Shown here piece after piece: positions 1 to 11,726 of a stretch of DNA of 64,000 nt. Under the pieces are notes generated by a model, which was given only the letters and a program-made list of their open reading frames with translations, searched no databases and had not been told where the DNA came from. A program made the position numbers and the translations under genes. Origin of the DNA: Xiphydria camelus (lineage: Eukaryota; Arthropoda; Insecta; Hymenoptera; Xiphydriidae); NCBI GenBank assembly GCA_963678675.1, contig OY783200.1, positions 13,518,890-13,582,889 of the forward strand, written 5' to 3'. How positions within the stretch are numbered: the first letter of the stretch is position 1; each line of letters opens with the position of its first letter.

Positions 1-13
1 CCCGATTTGAATT

Positions 14-157
14 TCAAGAACCATCGACTTGCTTCATTCGGCTAACACTCTTGGGTCCGTGGGCCTTGATGATGCGATCTGCGGCCATCGGCGCGTTGGC
101 ACCTCGCAAAAACTCGTATTTGAACAGCTTACGAATATCAGCACGTGACAGACTCAT
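14..157 (-). pseudogene. mariner-like transposase N-terminus (fragment)
   Basis: The minus strand opens with ATG at 157 and stays open for 47 codons to a TGA at 14-16. The start reads MSLSRADIRKLFKYEFLRG, which resembles the first helix-turn-helix of mariner/SETMAR-type transposases (Y-E-F-x-R-G followed by an alanine-rich helix). That domain binds the element's terminal repeats. A family member would continue for about 300 more residues with a DD34D catalytic core, and nothing of that follows before the window edge. This is a remnant, unless an intron or the window edge hides the rest. A small unrelated gene is possible. Confidence 0.4.
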
Positions 158-337
158 ACTAAACGGAACCACAAAGTATAATACACCAAAATGATCACAA
201 CCAAATTCTCTGACTAAAACCGAAAACAGAACTTTAATATCACTTTTTACAAAAAAGTTATGCCAAAATGTAACAAAACTTAATTATCAACCTATAGGTA
301 CTTAATGTTATTAGTTAATTGGGTTGGTGTATAATTA

Positions 338-912
338 CACAGGTTTACAAAAAAAATCCGGACTATTTGACCGGACCATGGTATTCCGAGGTATTTTTGC
401 GTCCTGAATCTGATCCCGAGGTCATCTGAGCCCCATCACGTCAGGAAAACGAGATTTCAAGGTCATTTAGAGGTTAAAATGACCATTTTTTGGAACTGGA
501 CCCGGGACAATTTCTCAAGCGACCTGTTGAGTTGGAGGGTAGCTGTTTAGGTCTTGAATACCTTCCAAACATTGGAATGGAGTCCTAAATCTCGACCGGG
601 ACTATCACAGAACCACTCCAGTGTATCTCGCGGATTACGATCTCCCTGTCAAGGCATCCAATTCCGGCGATTCGTTCACTGTGACATATTGACAGTGGAC
701 CCAGCACTGACCCTAATGGCCTTAGAACCTTGGAGTCATGCTCTGGGTGCTGCTCAGGGCAGTCCCATTTCCTTATCTATTTATATCGAAATCTCGTTTT
801 TCTGACGTGATGTGGCTCAGATGACCTCGGGATCGGATTCAGGATGCAAAAATACCTCGGAATACCATGGTCCGGTCAAATAGTCGGAACTTTTTTTTTT
901 TGTAAACCTGTG
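338..912. mobile_element. CACAGG-ended MITE, 3-bp TTA target duplication
   Basis: The element begins CACAGGTTTACA at 338 and ends TGTAAACCTGTG at 912. Arms of about 115 bases are inverted copies of each other (338-455 against 795-912). It is flanked by TTA at 335-337 and 913-915. No transposase is encoded. The ends, the 3-bp TWA duplication and the subterminal words (a catcacgtca motif and caaggtcattt) match the 4.5-kb element at 55844-60307, so it looks like a non-autonomous relative of that CMC-type transposon. Confidence 0.75.
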
Positions 913-913
913 T

Positions 914-2110
914 TATCCGCCGTTTCTTGAACGATATTTTTTATTGAAAACGAAACATGATAATAGATCAAAAACGCGTTTCAATGATTACTCTGGAGCA
1001 TATTCACCTTCAACTTCAATGAATGCTTCCCATTTGCTTGGCACACGATCGATTCCATGGGCAAAAAGTACTGGTCCTCCAAATCCTCATAAATTTTGTT
1101 TGCTTGCTAGTTTTTCAGTGAGCAGTTGACGTGGTAGTCCGTGGGGGCCTCCGTGGGAAAGTATGGCGAATGAGGGAGCAGTTCCATCCCTTATTGGCGA
1201 TAAATTCGATCACTCAACACTCGATAAGTGGATGCGCATTGTCGTGGTGAAAGACGATTTTGTTCTTTTGTCGAGGTTTTTTTTTATCTGGATTGCAGAA
1301 TGGAGGCGATTAAGTCAAGCTAGGTCGACGCTGCTGTTGATGTTCAATTGCCGTTTTCCGTTTTTTGTCCGAAATTAGCCACTGTCGACGTTCGTCATCC
1401 TCGTTCCATCAATAACAAATGCCGTTTGAAATGATCTCTCAATGGATGATTCCGTTTCTATCCCATCATACACACCACATTGCCTTCTTACAGTTGACGG
1501 TTTTTGGTATTCCTTTCGGTGTTTCACCCAGCGAAACGTAAACATTCTTTCTTTAGGCGTTTTTTAAAAGTTACCATGATTCTTCAGTGACGAGATTCTT
1601 TAGGAACGGTGTTTCCTCATTTCTCTGCAATGGTTTAATGAACATTCGGACATGATCGGTTTTGTTTTTGTCGGTGAGTTCGTGATGTACCCACCAAGCC
1701 AATTTTCATACTTCACTAAGCTTTTTGAGGCAACGGATAATCGTGGAATGGTCGACGTTGAAGTCTTCGGCAAACATTCGTGCCGTCAAGCTTTCATCCT
1801 CTTCTACGGCTGCCAAAAGTGCCTGATTATCAAGATTTAATGGTCCGCCTCCTCCATGCTTGTGACGCTAGGCTTGAAATGAGCAAATCAATCCCGACAT
1901 TGTCTTTCGCTGATTCTTCCTTCATCATAAAGCTCATTGAGATCTCTACATGACTGCGCTGCCTTCCATCCTTTTTGGAAATGGTAGAGCATGATATGAT
2001 GAATATGGATATGATTTTCAATGCACATTTTGGTTGACTAAATGTGGTAAAACATTTTTATGAAAAAAAGTGAGTAAAGTGCCAAATTTTGCAACAAAAA
2101 AGTAGCGTCA
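914..2110 (-). pseudogene. mariner element, copy 1, near full length but decayed
   Basis: A transposase runs leftward from ATG at about 2028 to a stop at about 988. Recognisable in order are an N-terminal helix-turn-helix (KGWKAAQSCRDLNELYDEG), a second HTH (FNVDHSTIIRCLKKL), the HHDNAHP motif around the second catalytic Asp, and the GIDRVPSKWEAF terminus. Several frameshifts and stops break it. Relative to copy 2 at 2111-2837 it lacks about 37 bases near 1075 (the codons before the final KDQYFLP). The left end shares more than 100 bases with the right end of copy 2 in opposite orientation. Mariner family membership is clear; it cannot be active. Confidence 0.8.
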
Positions 2111-2837
2111 CTGGAAATGAATCATGGTTACTCTACAAAAATATCGAAGGAAAGAATGTTTGAGTTTCGCCGGGTGAAACACCAAAAGGAATACCAAAAG
2201 ACGGCCACTATAAGAGGGTATGTGGTGTGTATGATGGGGCAAAAGCCAAATCATCAATTGGGAGATCATTTCAAACGGCATTTGTTATTAGTGGAATAAA
2301 GATGACGAACGTCGACAGTGGCTAATTCCGGTCAAAAACGGAAAACGGAAAACTGCCATTCAACATCAATAGCGAAATCTGTCTAGCTCAACTTGATCGC
2401 CTCCATTCTGCTATCCAGATTTTAAAAAAATCGACAAAAGAACAAAATTGTTTTTCATCACGACAATGCGCATCCGCTTATCGAGCATTGAGTGATCGAA
2501 TTTATCGCCAATAAGGGATGGAACTGCTCCCTCATTCGTCATACTTTCCCACGGAGGCCCCCACGGACTACCACGTCAACCGCTCACTGAAAAACTAGCA
2601 AGCAAACAAAATTTATGAGGATTTGGATGAGACAGTGAACGATGTCAAAACGTGGATTGCCTCCAAGGACCAGTACTTTTTGCCCATGGAATCGACCGTC
2701 TGCCAAGCAAATGGGAAGCATTCATTGAAGTTGAAGGTGAATATGCTCTGGAGTAATCATTGAAACACGTTCTTGATCTACATATTATCATGTTTCGTTT
2801 TCAATAAAAAATATTGTTCAAGAAACGGCGGATAATT
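2111..2837 (+). pseudogene. mariner element, copy 2, 5'-truncated, head-to-head with copy 1
   Basis: This is the C-terminal two thirds of the same mariner transposase, ending at a TAA at 2754-2756 followed by the terminal repeat to about 2837. It retains HHDNAHP and GIDRLPSKWEAFIEVEGEY, in broken frames. The N-terminal HTH region present in copy 1 is missing, so the two copies meet at about 2110 and form an inverted repeat with a short unique centre. The unit is inactive by sequence. Confidence 0.75.
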
Positions 2838-3006
2838 AATTGATAGTGGTTTTTTGGAAAGTATTCACCTCATGAGTAGAAATTGAAAAATAAATTATTT
2901 TATTATAATTCCCACTTATATAGGTAATCCTAGTTCCCTTGTCGTTTTCTTCTTCAAATTCTAGTTCTAACTTCTTATCATATTTAAATGTGCATTCTAA
3001 TCGTAG

Positions 3007-3135
3007 GTAACAGAATCGAAGATTTCTTCTATGAAAAAATCGACAAGAAGAAGCCGAAGAGATTGAGTAATTTAGAATACGTCGGGATCGATATGATCGA
3101 AGCTGGTAACGACTTTGGACCAGGCATAGCTTACG
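3007..3135 (+). CDS. EndoB: endophilin-B, internal exon (BAR domain)
   Basis: Acceptor ctaatcgtag precedes the exon and donor GTTAGT follows. In phase 1 it encodes GNRIEDFFYEKIDKKKP, then a segment ending in AGNDFGPGIAYG. This is the endophilin-B (SH3GLB) N-BAR region just after the N-terminal amphipathic helix. Endophilin-B proteins bind and bend membranes through the BAR dimer and recruit partners through a C-terminal SH3 domain, acting in mitochondrial/autophagosomal membrane dynamics. The sequence fits endophilin-B rather than endophilin-A, which lacks the FGPGTAYG-type motif. The reading frame is intact and joins the next exon in matching phase (G plus GT). The upstream start exon is outside the window. 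Confidence 0.93.
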
Positions 3136-3590
3136 GTTAGTAGATTTTATTCATCCGCTTTTTTTTCAGTTATATTATGTAATCGAAAAAAGCTATACAG
3201 GGTGTATTTTTTATTATCACGTATCCTGTTTATTTCCGTTATTTATAATTTTAAGACAAATTCTTTAGGGCAGAAGTTATTTAGTGTTAAGGGAGACAGT
3301 TGATGTGTGCGAATAGTTTATGAGACGTGTTATTTATGCGGTATGAAAATCACTTAAATTTTTTCTAAAAGAAATCTTACATTTTACTAACTTGAATTTT
3401 TTTTAGAATTATTTTTTATTCTTATAGAATTTATATAGAGGTCGCCCATATTAATAAGAAATATATACGGTGTTTTTTTGAGGATGGTGTTCATAAGGCG
3501 AACGCCGTAGCATACTCTAGATTAGGTGCTATTGGTTACTGATCCGAAAATGCCGTATGATTGATTGCAATAACTTACAATACTCGTTAA

Positions 3591-3672
3591 CACTAGGATG
3601 CACGACAGTGGTCTGTCAGTCCACGTAAAAGCTTTTGCGTTGATTGACAGACCACCGTCGTGCATCCTAGTG
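3591..3672. mobile_element. 82-bp hairpin MITE at TTAA (piggyBac-type)
   Basis: CACTAGGATGCACGAC at the left is mirrored by GTCGTGCATCCTAGTG at the right, with arms of about 34 bases and a loop of about 16. TTAA flanks it at 3587-3590 and 3673-3676. The TTAA duplication is the signature of piggyBac (also Kolobok) transposition. The element codes for nothing and lies in the EndoB intron. Confidence 0.75.
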
Positions 3673-3765
3673 TTAACCGCTTCTAGAAAAATGCGTTTTT
3701 GCGCATGCGCAGATATGAAGAAGTGTCGAATATTAGGATTTAGGAATTTTTTCCAGGAGCGGTTA

Positions 3766-3998
3766 GGCCCATATTCATAGTCGAAACTCAAGTTGAGGAT
3801 GAGGGAAGCCTCTAGGGACCTACAAACCTCCCTTCAGGTAAGGGGAAGTTCTAAGGGTTCTTACGTGCCCTCAAGTATAAAGAAGTCAACTATGAAATAC
3901 AAATCAGCCGCTCAATAGGCCCTCAGGCCTCGGAGGTTCAATTATGAATACGGGTTAAGGGGCCTTTGTTCCTTGTGGTTCAACCATGAATACGGGCC
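3766..3998. mobile_element. Harbinger-type MITE, TTA target duplication
   Basis: The ends are GGCCCATATTCATAG and CATGAATACGGGCC, imperfect inverted repeats flanked by TTA at 3763-3765 and 3999-4001. Short GGGCC termini with a 3-bp TWA duplication are typical of PIF/Harbinger MITEs. A partial end of a similar family (ggtattcatagtcgaaactt) lies at about 5807-5830. Confidence 0.6.
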
Positions 3999-4032
3999 TT
4001 ACCAGGTACCTACTGTAACAGGATTACCACAG

Positions 4033-5640
4033 GTCGTTACAGGATTATCTATCATTTTTTGGAGCAAAATTTTAATTTTCTTCAAATTTGGATATGTTGT
4101 TGCCAATGGCATTACAAATATGTATGCCAAATGGTTTCTGAAAATTTTGAAAAATGTGAAAATGATGGCACTAAAGTTTTCGAGTCGATTGGATTGAGTA
4201 TGTTATAATGTTAAAAGGAAAAATCGCAGCTAAGTGAAATTTGGTAGCTCATGCGGAAAGGCTTGAGCTTTATAATGAAAATAAAAAGTGTAAAAAGTAT
4301 TAATAATTAAGGCTTTTTTTAAACAATTGTTTAAATGCCCGTTTTTCAGGTCACCACTTTTTAAAAAGCTGAAAGAAATTGAGCATTTAGCCACATTTTT
4401 GTTCTTCTTGGTCATCCATTCGAAAACACGGTCACTTTATAAACAAATCTGTTACAATTATTTTAATAGTAGTACAACAAGTCACTTCGGCGGGTCTGTT
4501 GCCGGTTCTCGCGTGGCTACTCGTCCCCAGTACCTAGGGCCGTACTCTCATTACTGCATAACTACGTACCTTCAATATCCATATTGTTAAACAATTAAAA
4601 TAGTTCATCAACATTTTTTACATCAATAACGTTAGCAATTTAGAAATTGTTTGAATAATTCTATTTAAGAATTGTCTATGTAGAACTGATGGGTGAAGGA
4701 AAATTTGTATAATATACAATCTATTTTTAAGGAAACAGAAAATATTTCGTTTAACAACAATTTTTGAATTGGTAACGTCATTAATGCAAACAAAATGTTT
4801 AACAATTTTAATTGTTTATTAACATAGATATTAAAAGTACCTAGTCATGCAGTAATGAGAGTACGGCTCTAGGTACTGAAGGGTAGACTGGCGACGTGTA
4901 ACTGCACCTGAAAACTCAACAGACTCGCAGAAGTGACTCGTTGCGTTACTATTAAAATAATTATAACAAATTTATTTATAAATTGACCACGTTTTTGAAT
5001 GGATGACCGAAAAGAACAAGAATGTGGCTACATGTTCATTCCTTTTTCAGATTTTTAAGAAGTGGTGAGACCCAAACAAAAGGCAATTGAAAAATTATTT
5101 ATTTTAAACAAGTTTTAATTATTAATTTTTGTTCACGTTTGTTATTTTTCTAATAAAGTTCAAGCCTTTCCGCGCGAATGTGCAAAATTTCATTAACCCT
5201 TTATAAGTCATTGGGACATACATATATGTCTCACTCTACTTTTGCAGGCAACGATCTTTGGTTCTTATAATTCCTAGATAGTTATAATTTATTTCGAACA
5301 AAGTGACCTTTGGGATAAATATTTCCCACCCATTTTTTGCAAAAAAAACCACTTTTTTCAAAATAAGCTTGTATTCGTTATTAGAACTGGTTGTGGAATC
5401 TACCATCAAAAGTTTAGCTATAACTACTTTTGCCCTATAAAGGGTTAAGCTGCGATTTTTCTGTTTAACGTTATTAAATTCAATTGATTCGAAAACTTTA
5501 GTATTATAACTTTTACATTTTTCAAAATTTTCAAAAGTTTGGCATACGTATTTGTAATCAAATTAACAATAGCATATTCAAATTTGAAGAAAATTGAAAT
5601 TCTGCTCCAAAAAACGATAGATTTGGCATGGCATGATCCT
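4033..5640. repeat. Long inverted-repeat (foldback) element in EndoB intron
   Basis: The left arm, about 4033-4565, is matched by an inverted, diverged right arm, about 4855-5640. Matching words include tttttggagcaaaa against the reverse complement of ttctgctccaaaaaa, and agtacggccctag-type sequence near the centre. The right arm is split by the TTAA MITE at 5197-5444. No transposase is recognisable in either strand; the short open frames here are non-coding. Terminal bases and a target duplication could not be defined. Confidence 0.6.
5197..5444. mobile_element. piggyBac-type MITE, TTAA flanks
   Basis: It starts CCCTTTATAAGTCATT and ends CCCTATAAAGGG, with TTAA at 5193-5196 and 5445-5448. 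A subterminal near-palindrome gacatacatatatgtc is comparable to the gggtcatatatgaccc blocks of the piggyBac copy at 12014-13576. It has no coding capacity and interrupts the right arm of the foldback element. Confidence 0.75.
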
Positions 5641-6199
5641 ACAGACAATCATGCGACATCCCTGGGTCAGTAACCAATAGCGCATCCATCCTCGAAAACA
5701 CACGGTACATAGGATGAAATGGTTAATTATTGAACTGTTTGTTAGATTTTTTTTCTCCAAGTACAGCAATAAGTAAGAGTAAGAGAGAATTAAATCCCGG
5801 GAAAAGTTGGTATTCATAGTCGAAACTTAAAAATAAGCATCGACTTATGTTAGCTTCGAAGCTCATTTATTGGATGTATCGGTGATTCCAATTCGATTTA
5901 TTTATAAATTTCGAACATAAATATCGGCCTCAAGTCACGCACAGCATAATTTACTTTTGTACTTTTAATGGCAAAATCTCACGAACAGTTCAACAGATGG
6001 GTATTTCACTATGTATTCTTCCTGTTATTGTCAATGAGGTCTAAAACTTTCAAAAAATTAAAACTATTGAGTGTTTCTTAAAAAGTAAAGCTTAGATTTA
6101 CATTTGTTTATAAAATGATAAATAACGGAAGTAAATAGGGTACCTATCCGAAAGTGAGAAATATACCTTGCACATAAACTATACGATTTATCATTTTAG

Positions 6200-6362
6200 G
6201 TGGTGCTCTGATAAAGGTCGGTAAGTGCGAACAACAGTTGGGGCAAATAGAAAGAGATTTCATAGGAACTGCGGCTAACTGTTTTATACAACCCTTGAGG
6301 AAGTTTTTGGACGGAGAAATGAAGACGATTAGCAAAGAAATGGCTATTCTGGAGACGAAACG
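6200..6362 (+). CDS. EndoB: endophilin-B, internal exon (BAR domain)
   Basis: Acceptor tcattttag precedes and donor GTAATG follows. The exon enters in phase 1 and leaves in phase 2. It encodes ALIKVGKCEQQLGQIERDF and later LRKFLDGEMKTISKE before ILETKR. This is the central BAR helix region of endophilin-B, which forms the antiparallel dimer and the concave membrane-binding face. It joins 3007-3135 upstream and 27446-27509 downstream in frame, the latter across an intron of about 21 kb packed with transposons. No stops or indels are visible. Confidence 0.93.
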
Positions 6363-6878
6363 GTAATGTTCGTAATAAAATTGTGTTATTAATTATTCCC
6401 ATCTTATATTAGTTCATTTCACGCAAATTCAAACATTTTTTGGAACAAAATGTGGAAAATTTCAATATACAGGGTGTTCCGGTATAGCGAATGCCCCGTT
6501 AATGATAAATTCTTTATGAACATCTAAAACCTCTAAAACTATACAGGGTGTCTAGCAACCGGAATATATGGGAATTATACGGAAATTTGAAAGGCTCCTT
6601 AAAAATACAAGAAATATACGGGGATTTTTTGTAACGAGCCGGAAAATTTATTTCAAAACGTTTATTAGCGATATTCAGAACCTTACGAACCCCCGTCAAG
6701 CCTCTGTCAAACTCGGCGATTCCGGTAATCTGATTGGTGGAGAAATTATTTTTTTTTTAAATTGAAGACTATGAATATAGAATATAAAGATACAAAATTG
6801 TATACTGGAAAGGCTTTAGAAGCTAGTCTACTTTGTTTTGAACTACAGTATAACTGTACAAACCGTACTGCATGCATA
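6363..6878. other. Intron sequence with solo cagggtgt ends
   Basis: This is AT-rich intronic DNA. Two short terminal-repeat-like words (tacagggtgttccgg at about 6470 and tacagggtgtctagc at about 6543) look like ends of Tc1/mariner-type MITEs, but no partner ends could be paired. The reading frames here are not supported as genes. Confidence 0.4.
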
Positions 6879-7177
6879 CAGAGTGATTCTCAGGATGGAG
6901 GTCAGGACGGTAGACTATATAACGTTTTACAGACGTTATAGGTTACACGTTATTGGTCCGAGGACGTTGTACGATAGGCTGCGACGGCGTGCAGTGCCCG
7001 GCAAACACTTCGAAAAAAAGTCCTTAGTGTCTGATTTAGGCGATCAGACACTAGGAATTTACTTCCGGAATGATTGGTAGACCCTGCAAGCTATGTCCAG
7101 CAGTGTTTGACTGCCTATAGTCTCTCAAACTCTGCAGGGCATATCGTCGTGTGACCTCTATTCTGGGAATTACTCTG
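6879..7177. mobile_element. Tc1/mariner-type MITE, TA target
   Basis: It starts CAGAGTGATTCTCAGGATGG and ends with the inverted GGGAATTACTCTG, flanked by TA at 6877-6878 and 7178-7179. It has a 299-bp non-coding body with a small internal hairpin around cagacactagg at about 7018-7055. Confidence 0.65.
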
Positions 7178-7620
7178 TATATGTGGTTTGTCGTCAAGCC
7201 TACAGCATACTCTTATGTTCACAACGCGACGTATGGCGTGGGTTTTACAAATATTTTATACTATCGAACATCATAAGAACGTTCTCTTCCAGTCCTACAA
7301 TAAGGAAGGGACATTCAAAAAAATTTTAACCGAGTATGCCAATGCATTCTAGACGAATAAATATTCAGCAGAAAAGAGCTTTTTTTAACTTTTATTAATG
7401 TTGTTCAGCGAAAGAGTATAGTTAAAAGTGCTTCATTTCAAATGCTACTAAAAATGGCCCATGATTAGTTCAACAGTTTTTATGTCACATCCGGTGACAT
7501 ATTCTGTTGTATTAATTCTATCGTCTATTGAGGTTTTCGGTAGTCTGCTGAGTGCGACCCTTGAACGAGTTACCCGAGATTCGCGGCGTGAAAGAGTGTT
7601 AGAGCGAAGGCTCGTGTATA
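7178..7620. other. Intron sequence, no gene seen
   Basis: Nothing beyond AT-rich intron and a CG-richer patch at about 7555-7620 just outside the next transposon. The overlapping short frames on both strands here are mutual shadows. Confidence 0.4.
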
Positions 7621-10207
7621 CCCCCCCTTCCCCCCGTGGGAATTTCTGACACATATATTTTTGTTGGTATTGCCATGTAGTTTAAGGTTTTAGTTGTTTG
7701 CCTCTTGTTAATTACAGCATATCCCGGAAAAACGTGGAAAACCACAGTGTTCCGTCGCACTGAGCGACGGAATTCGGAAGGTCGATTCATACCCCTTAAT
7801 AGCGTCTGTAGATCACAAGTTCCAAGTTCTAGAAATTCTATTGACATCACAATAGAACAGACAATCAATCGATATGCCAAATGCACCGGCGGCATAGTGG
7901 GTTACAGCAGAAATTTCTGGGCATATGCACGATGGTGTATTACAAGACATGAACGTGCTAAATATGTAGAATTGGCATTTGAAAAAGCAAGTATGTTACA
8001 TACATCAGATTCCTCTCACCGAGACATGCAAATAGGAGAAATGAAACAAAGTGAGTAAAGTGTCTTGAAAGTAATTGAAGCTATTGAGTAATATATCAAT
8101 CCATTTGAAGTTGACGACAAGGATTCTCTGTTCTGTTTATCATCTGGAAGGCCTGCACCTGAATCGGTGGAAGAAGATTTACTCAATGTATTACAGATAT
8201 TCTGGGGAAAGCTGCCTACAACACTTTCCTACAAGACAGATTTATTTTAAAGAATAAAAAATTTCATGAACCACTGAAGAGACAAAAGCTTAAAACTTTT
8301 AAGAGTATTCAAGAGAAGATAATTGTTACATCCTCTCAAAACAGATTAGTTGAGATAAGAGCAGAAAGAAATATGTTTGGTCGAGCTTTGTTCCTGTCCC
8401 AGGAACGTCAAATTAGCCAAGAGATGCTGTTATCCTATCCATTAGGACCAGTACCATGGACATTAGCAACTGCTGATGAGTGTCCTACAAAAACAGACAA
8501 GGCCAAACTACTCCATGCTTTGGAGATCAAGGGTGCGGTAAATGAACCTCCTAAGGTTGAAGAATGCATTTATATGATTGATGGCATGGCTTACTTTCAA
8601 GCTCTCAGTAATATTCCAGAAACCTTTGGTGAGCTCGCCGAGATAGTCTTAAGCCGCTTTCCAAAATGCAAGAGGATAGATTTCGTAACGGATACTTACG
8701 CAGATGTGTATCTATTAAAAACATTGAGGGACTAAGAAGGGGCCGTGGAGATACCTAAGACCAAGATTCCTCGGAATTGGAAAAAATTCCTCAGTAGTGG
8801 CAAAAACAAGGAACAACTTGTCAACCTTCTACATAATGAATGGAAAGAAGACATATATGCCCACTATTTTCATGGTAGAAATCTTTACTCATCACATAAT
8901 GATCAGAGTGCATGTTGTTTACTAGCGAAGACGGTTCAACTGTGAATTATACGATACAAGAAGAGCTATGCTCTTCACAAGAGGAGGCGGATACTAAAAT
9001 TACATTACATTGCTTTCATGCTTCTCAATCCTGTCAAGACAATTTGCCTATCAGAATTAGATCACCAGACACAGATGTTTTTATGTTGTTGTTAAGTTAC
9101 GCCAACGAAATTGAAAACGTGTTACTGTTTGATACAGGAACTAGAAACAAACGAAGGGTCATTAATGTCATCATCATTTCTCGGGATTTAGGTGTAGCAA
9201 AGAGCCATGCTATGTTGAATATGTATGCATTATCCGGATGCGACACTACCAGTTCATTTGTTCGTCATGGAAAGTTGTCAGTAAAATCTAAATTGGAAGT
9301 TTTCGAAATTCGTGCCTATATCCTTAGATCATTAGGATCATCACTTACAATTACAGACATGTTACAGACAGGCCTAGAGGAATTCGTCTGTTGCTTATAC
9401 AGTAATAAGGGATACACAGATATAAATAAGCTACGGTACGATTTGTTCACACAAAAATACTCTCCCACAATGACATTTGCATTACCAAATACACAAGGTG
9501 TCGAATTGAGTCTACTACCTCCTTGTAAAGCTTCACTTGAAAAGTACATCAGTCGTGCAAACTACCAGTGCTATATATGGAACAATGCACATGTCGCTAA
9601 ATCCATACTACCAACTCCAGTGGGACATGGTTAGAAGTTGGAGAATGGACAACTGAAGTTTGATTGGATTAAAGGGGATCCGTTGCCGCACGAATTAACC
9701 GACGTTATGGAAAGCTTTCATCCAGATGAGTTTGAAGATGGAGATGATCCAGAAGTAGTTAACTTAGCCGATATAGTACATGAGGATGAAGAAGAAGACT
9801 GCTGATTACAGATGCTGTTATAAAATGAAATGCTCCTATTTGATTTTGAGGTTGAAAGTGAATTTTCATTATTATAACTAGAATGTTTTCGTTTATATTC
9901 ACATAATGAGAATTTTGTGTTAAGGTTCATATTTACAAAAAAAATGGAAGAATATGTAACTAAAAACTCAGGGAAGAATTCCTGCACAAAATATTATTTA
10001 TAAACATACCTTCTTCAACGAAAAATGTAAATGAAATGAGAATGAATTGAAAAACAATCATTTTCTCCGTGTTTTCGTGGTTTTTCATGTTTTTTCGGGA
10101 TATGCTGTAATTGACCAGAGGCAAACAACTAAAACCTTAAACTAGATGGCAATACCAACAAAAAAATACGAGAGGTAGAAATTCCCACGGGGGAGGGGGG
10201 GGAGGGT
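7621..10207 (+). mobile_element. 2.6-kb Academ-like DNA transposon with ~135-bp TIRs
   Basis: Left end 7621-7750 (C-rich, then gtgggaatttct and later ttacagcatatcccg) is repeated inverted at about 10070-10207 (cgggatatgctgtaa, then agaaattcccac and a G-rich end). Between them lies one decayed protein gene on the + strand. No convincing target duplication was found at the C/G-rich ends. The protein type and the TIR architecture together suggest an Academ-like element; the superfamily label is an inference. Confidence 0.6.
7705..9800 (+). pseudogene. Decayed XPG/PIN-nuclease-like transposon protein (Academ-like)
   Basis: Open blocks run through several frames. At 7705-8058 is an EQTINRYAKCTGGIVG block. 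At 8373-8735 is a PIN/XPG-like block with DGMAYFQALSN and RIDFVTDTYADVY. At 8745-8945 is a RNWKKFLSSG block. At 8912-9634 are SSQEEADTKITLHC, RIRSPDTDVFMLLL and LSGCDTTSSFVRHGK, ending in NAHVAKSILPTPVGHG. An acidic tail follows to about 9800. The Asp/Glu pairs in EEAD and DTD resemble metal ligands of FEN/XPG-type nucleases, and such proteins are carried by Academ transposons. At least three frame changes and a TAA after 8730 show it is dead. The exact order of domains in an intact family member is inferred from these blocks. Confidence 0.6.
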
Positions 10208-10809
10208 TTCATATTGGTATCTCATGGTCTATGTAGGTTAGGTGCGTAACACGCTTCATGACAGTCCAGATACGTTAAGATAAAAATGGGTGTGCAGGTC
10301 CACTCATTCACGTCAAAGATGAATGTCAATTATGTCGCCTTTTTTCATTCATTATATCTCGTATTATTATAATTATTTATGTATGAATAATAGAAATTTC
10401 TAATAATTCCAGGGCTCTGAAAATATTATATACAATACTGGTAAAAGAACCAATAGCACTTTTCACACATACAATGGTACGCTATGTCGATGAACCGCAG
10501 TTACTTCGTCATTTCCTTTTCTAATTTCGTTTCAAATAGCACTTGTTAATTGACTGATAACTATGGGAATATTGATTTTTAATCAAAACGTTCTTACAGA
10601 AGAATTTATCAGGGCGAAAGCTTATTTTCTATAAGATAAAAAATACACGCCTCTCCCCTATTTTACCTTTTATACCTTCTTGGAGTGAAGTGTTGTACTT
10701 AGTATTCGCAATTTTTCCAGAATTAGGTTAATATTATCACGGTATTAAATACCAATAATATTGGGTCATCTTTGAGTAAATAGTTACATGGCACGGGTAA
10801 GAAGGCATA
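10208..10809. other. Intron sequence, no gene seen
   Basis: AT-rich intronic DNA between two transposons. No reading frame, hairpin or repeat of note was seen. Confidence 0.5.
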
Positions 10810-11726
10810 GGGGAATGTGGTGTAAAGTGGGGAGCGGGGCAAAGCGGGTAATTGTCAATAATTCGCGTGCAGAACAGCGACATCTAAGAAAAACAGTATG
10901 AACTTAGTTAACAAAATGCCCTGGTGTAGTTTTGGACGTTGCAACTCAGTCTGGCATTACATAGCGAAGTTATGGAACACGCATCTACTTTTTTGGCTTT
11001 GATGTAAGAATCTTCTGTTATTACAACACAAGTAAGTAATGAAATAATTTGTCCGCACCAAAATTAGATACATGGTGTTGAAGGGAATTCTTTAGAGAAC
11101 AAATACAGCCTAAAATGGTATCGTAATGTTAATTTTTGATCAAATAAACTGTGAATATAAAATGTGCATCAGGGGTAAAGTGGGGAGGGGCAAAGCGGGG
11201 AGGTTTCAAGGCATTCTCTTACTGATTTCGAATTAATTAATTATTAACGTGCGTGTTTCAGCATGGTCCAAAATTATTTAAAAAAGTCTTCTCAACAAAG
11301 ATGGTCGGAAAAGGATATGCAAGTTGCGGATCTTAGCGTTTGGCTGGTGTATGTGGCGCTCGCCTTGTTTATTCGCCTAATTTTCATTCGCTTGATTTAT
11401 TCTCATTATTTTTCAATGCATATGTAACCTGAGTTTTTTTTCTTAAATGATTCGTGACAATAAATCGCTCTTAATTCCATCGACTATGATTTTTTGATCG
11501 GTTCCCACTTTGCCCCGCCCTTGGGGCAAAACAGGGAGAAAGTAGTTTTTTCGCGTTAACAGTATATTATATTCAGACGTTATTGAATATTACTATTTAA
11601 ATATTTTTCACAAGAGCGATATCGATCAAGAAAGAGATACAAATTTTATTTACAACTAAATTAACTTTCTTTATATATGAAAACAATTGAAATACGTTAG
11701 GGTCCCCACTTTGCCTCACATTCCCC
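10810..11726. mobile_element. GGGG-ended MITE with GGGGCAAAGCGGGG subterminal blocks
   Basis: It starts GGGGAATGTGGTGTAAAG and ends CTCACATTCCCC, flanked by TA at 10808-10809 and 11727-11728. Subterminal blocks ggggcaaagcggg recur at about 10837 and 11190, and inverted at about 11505-11530. No coding sequence. Related ends occur at 34131-35032 and at 54645-54690. The right TA is shared with the next element, which starts at 11729. Confidence 0.7.
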
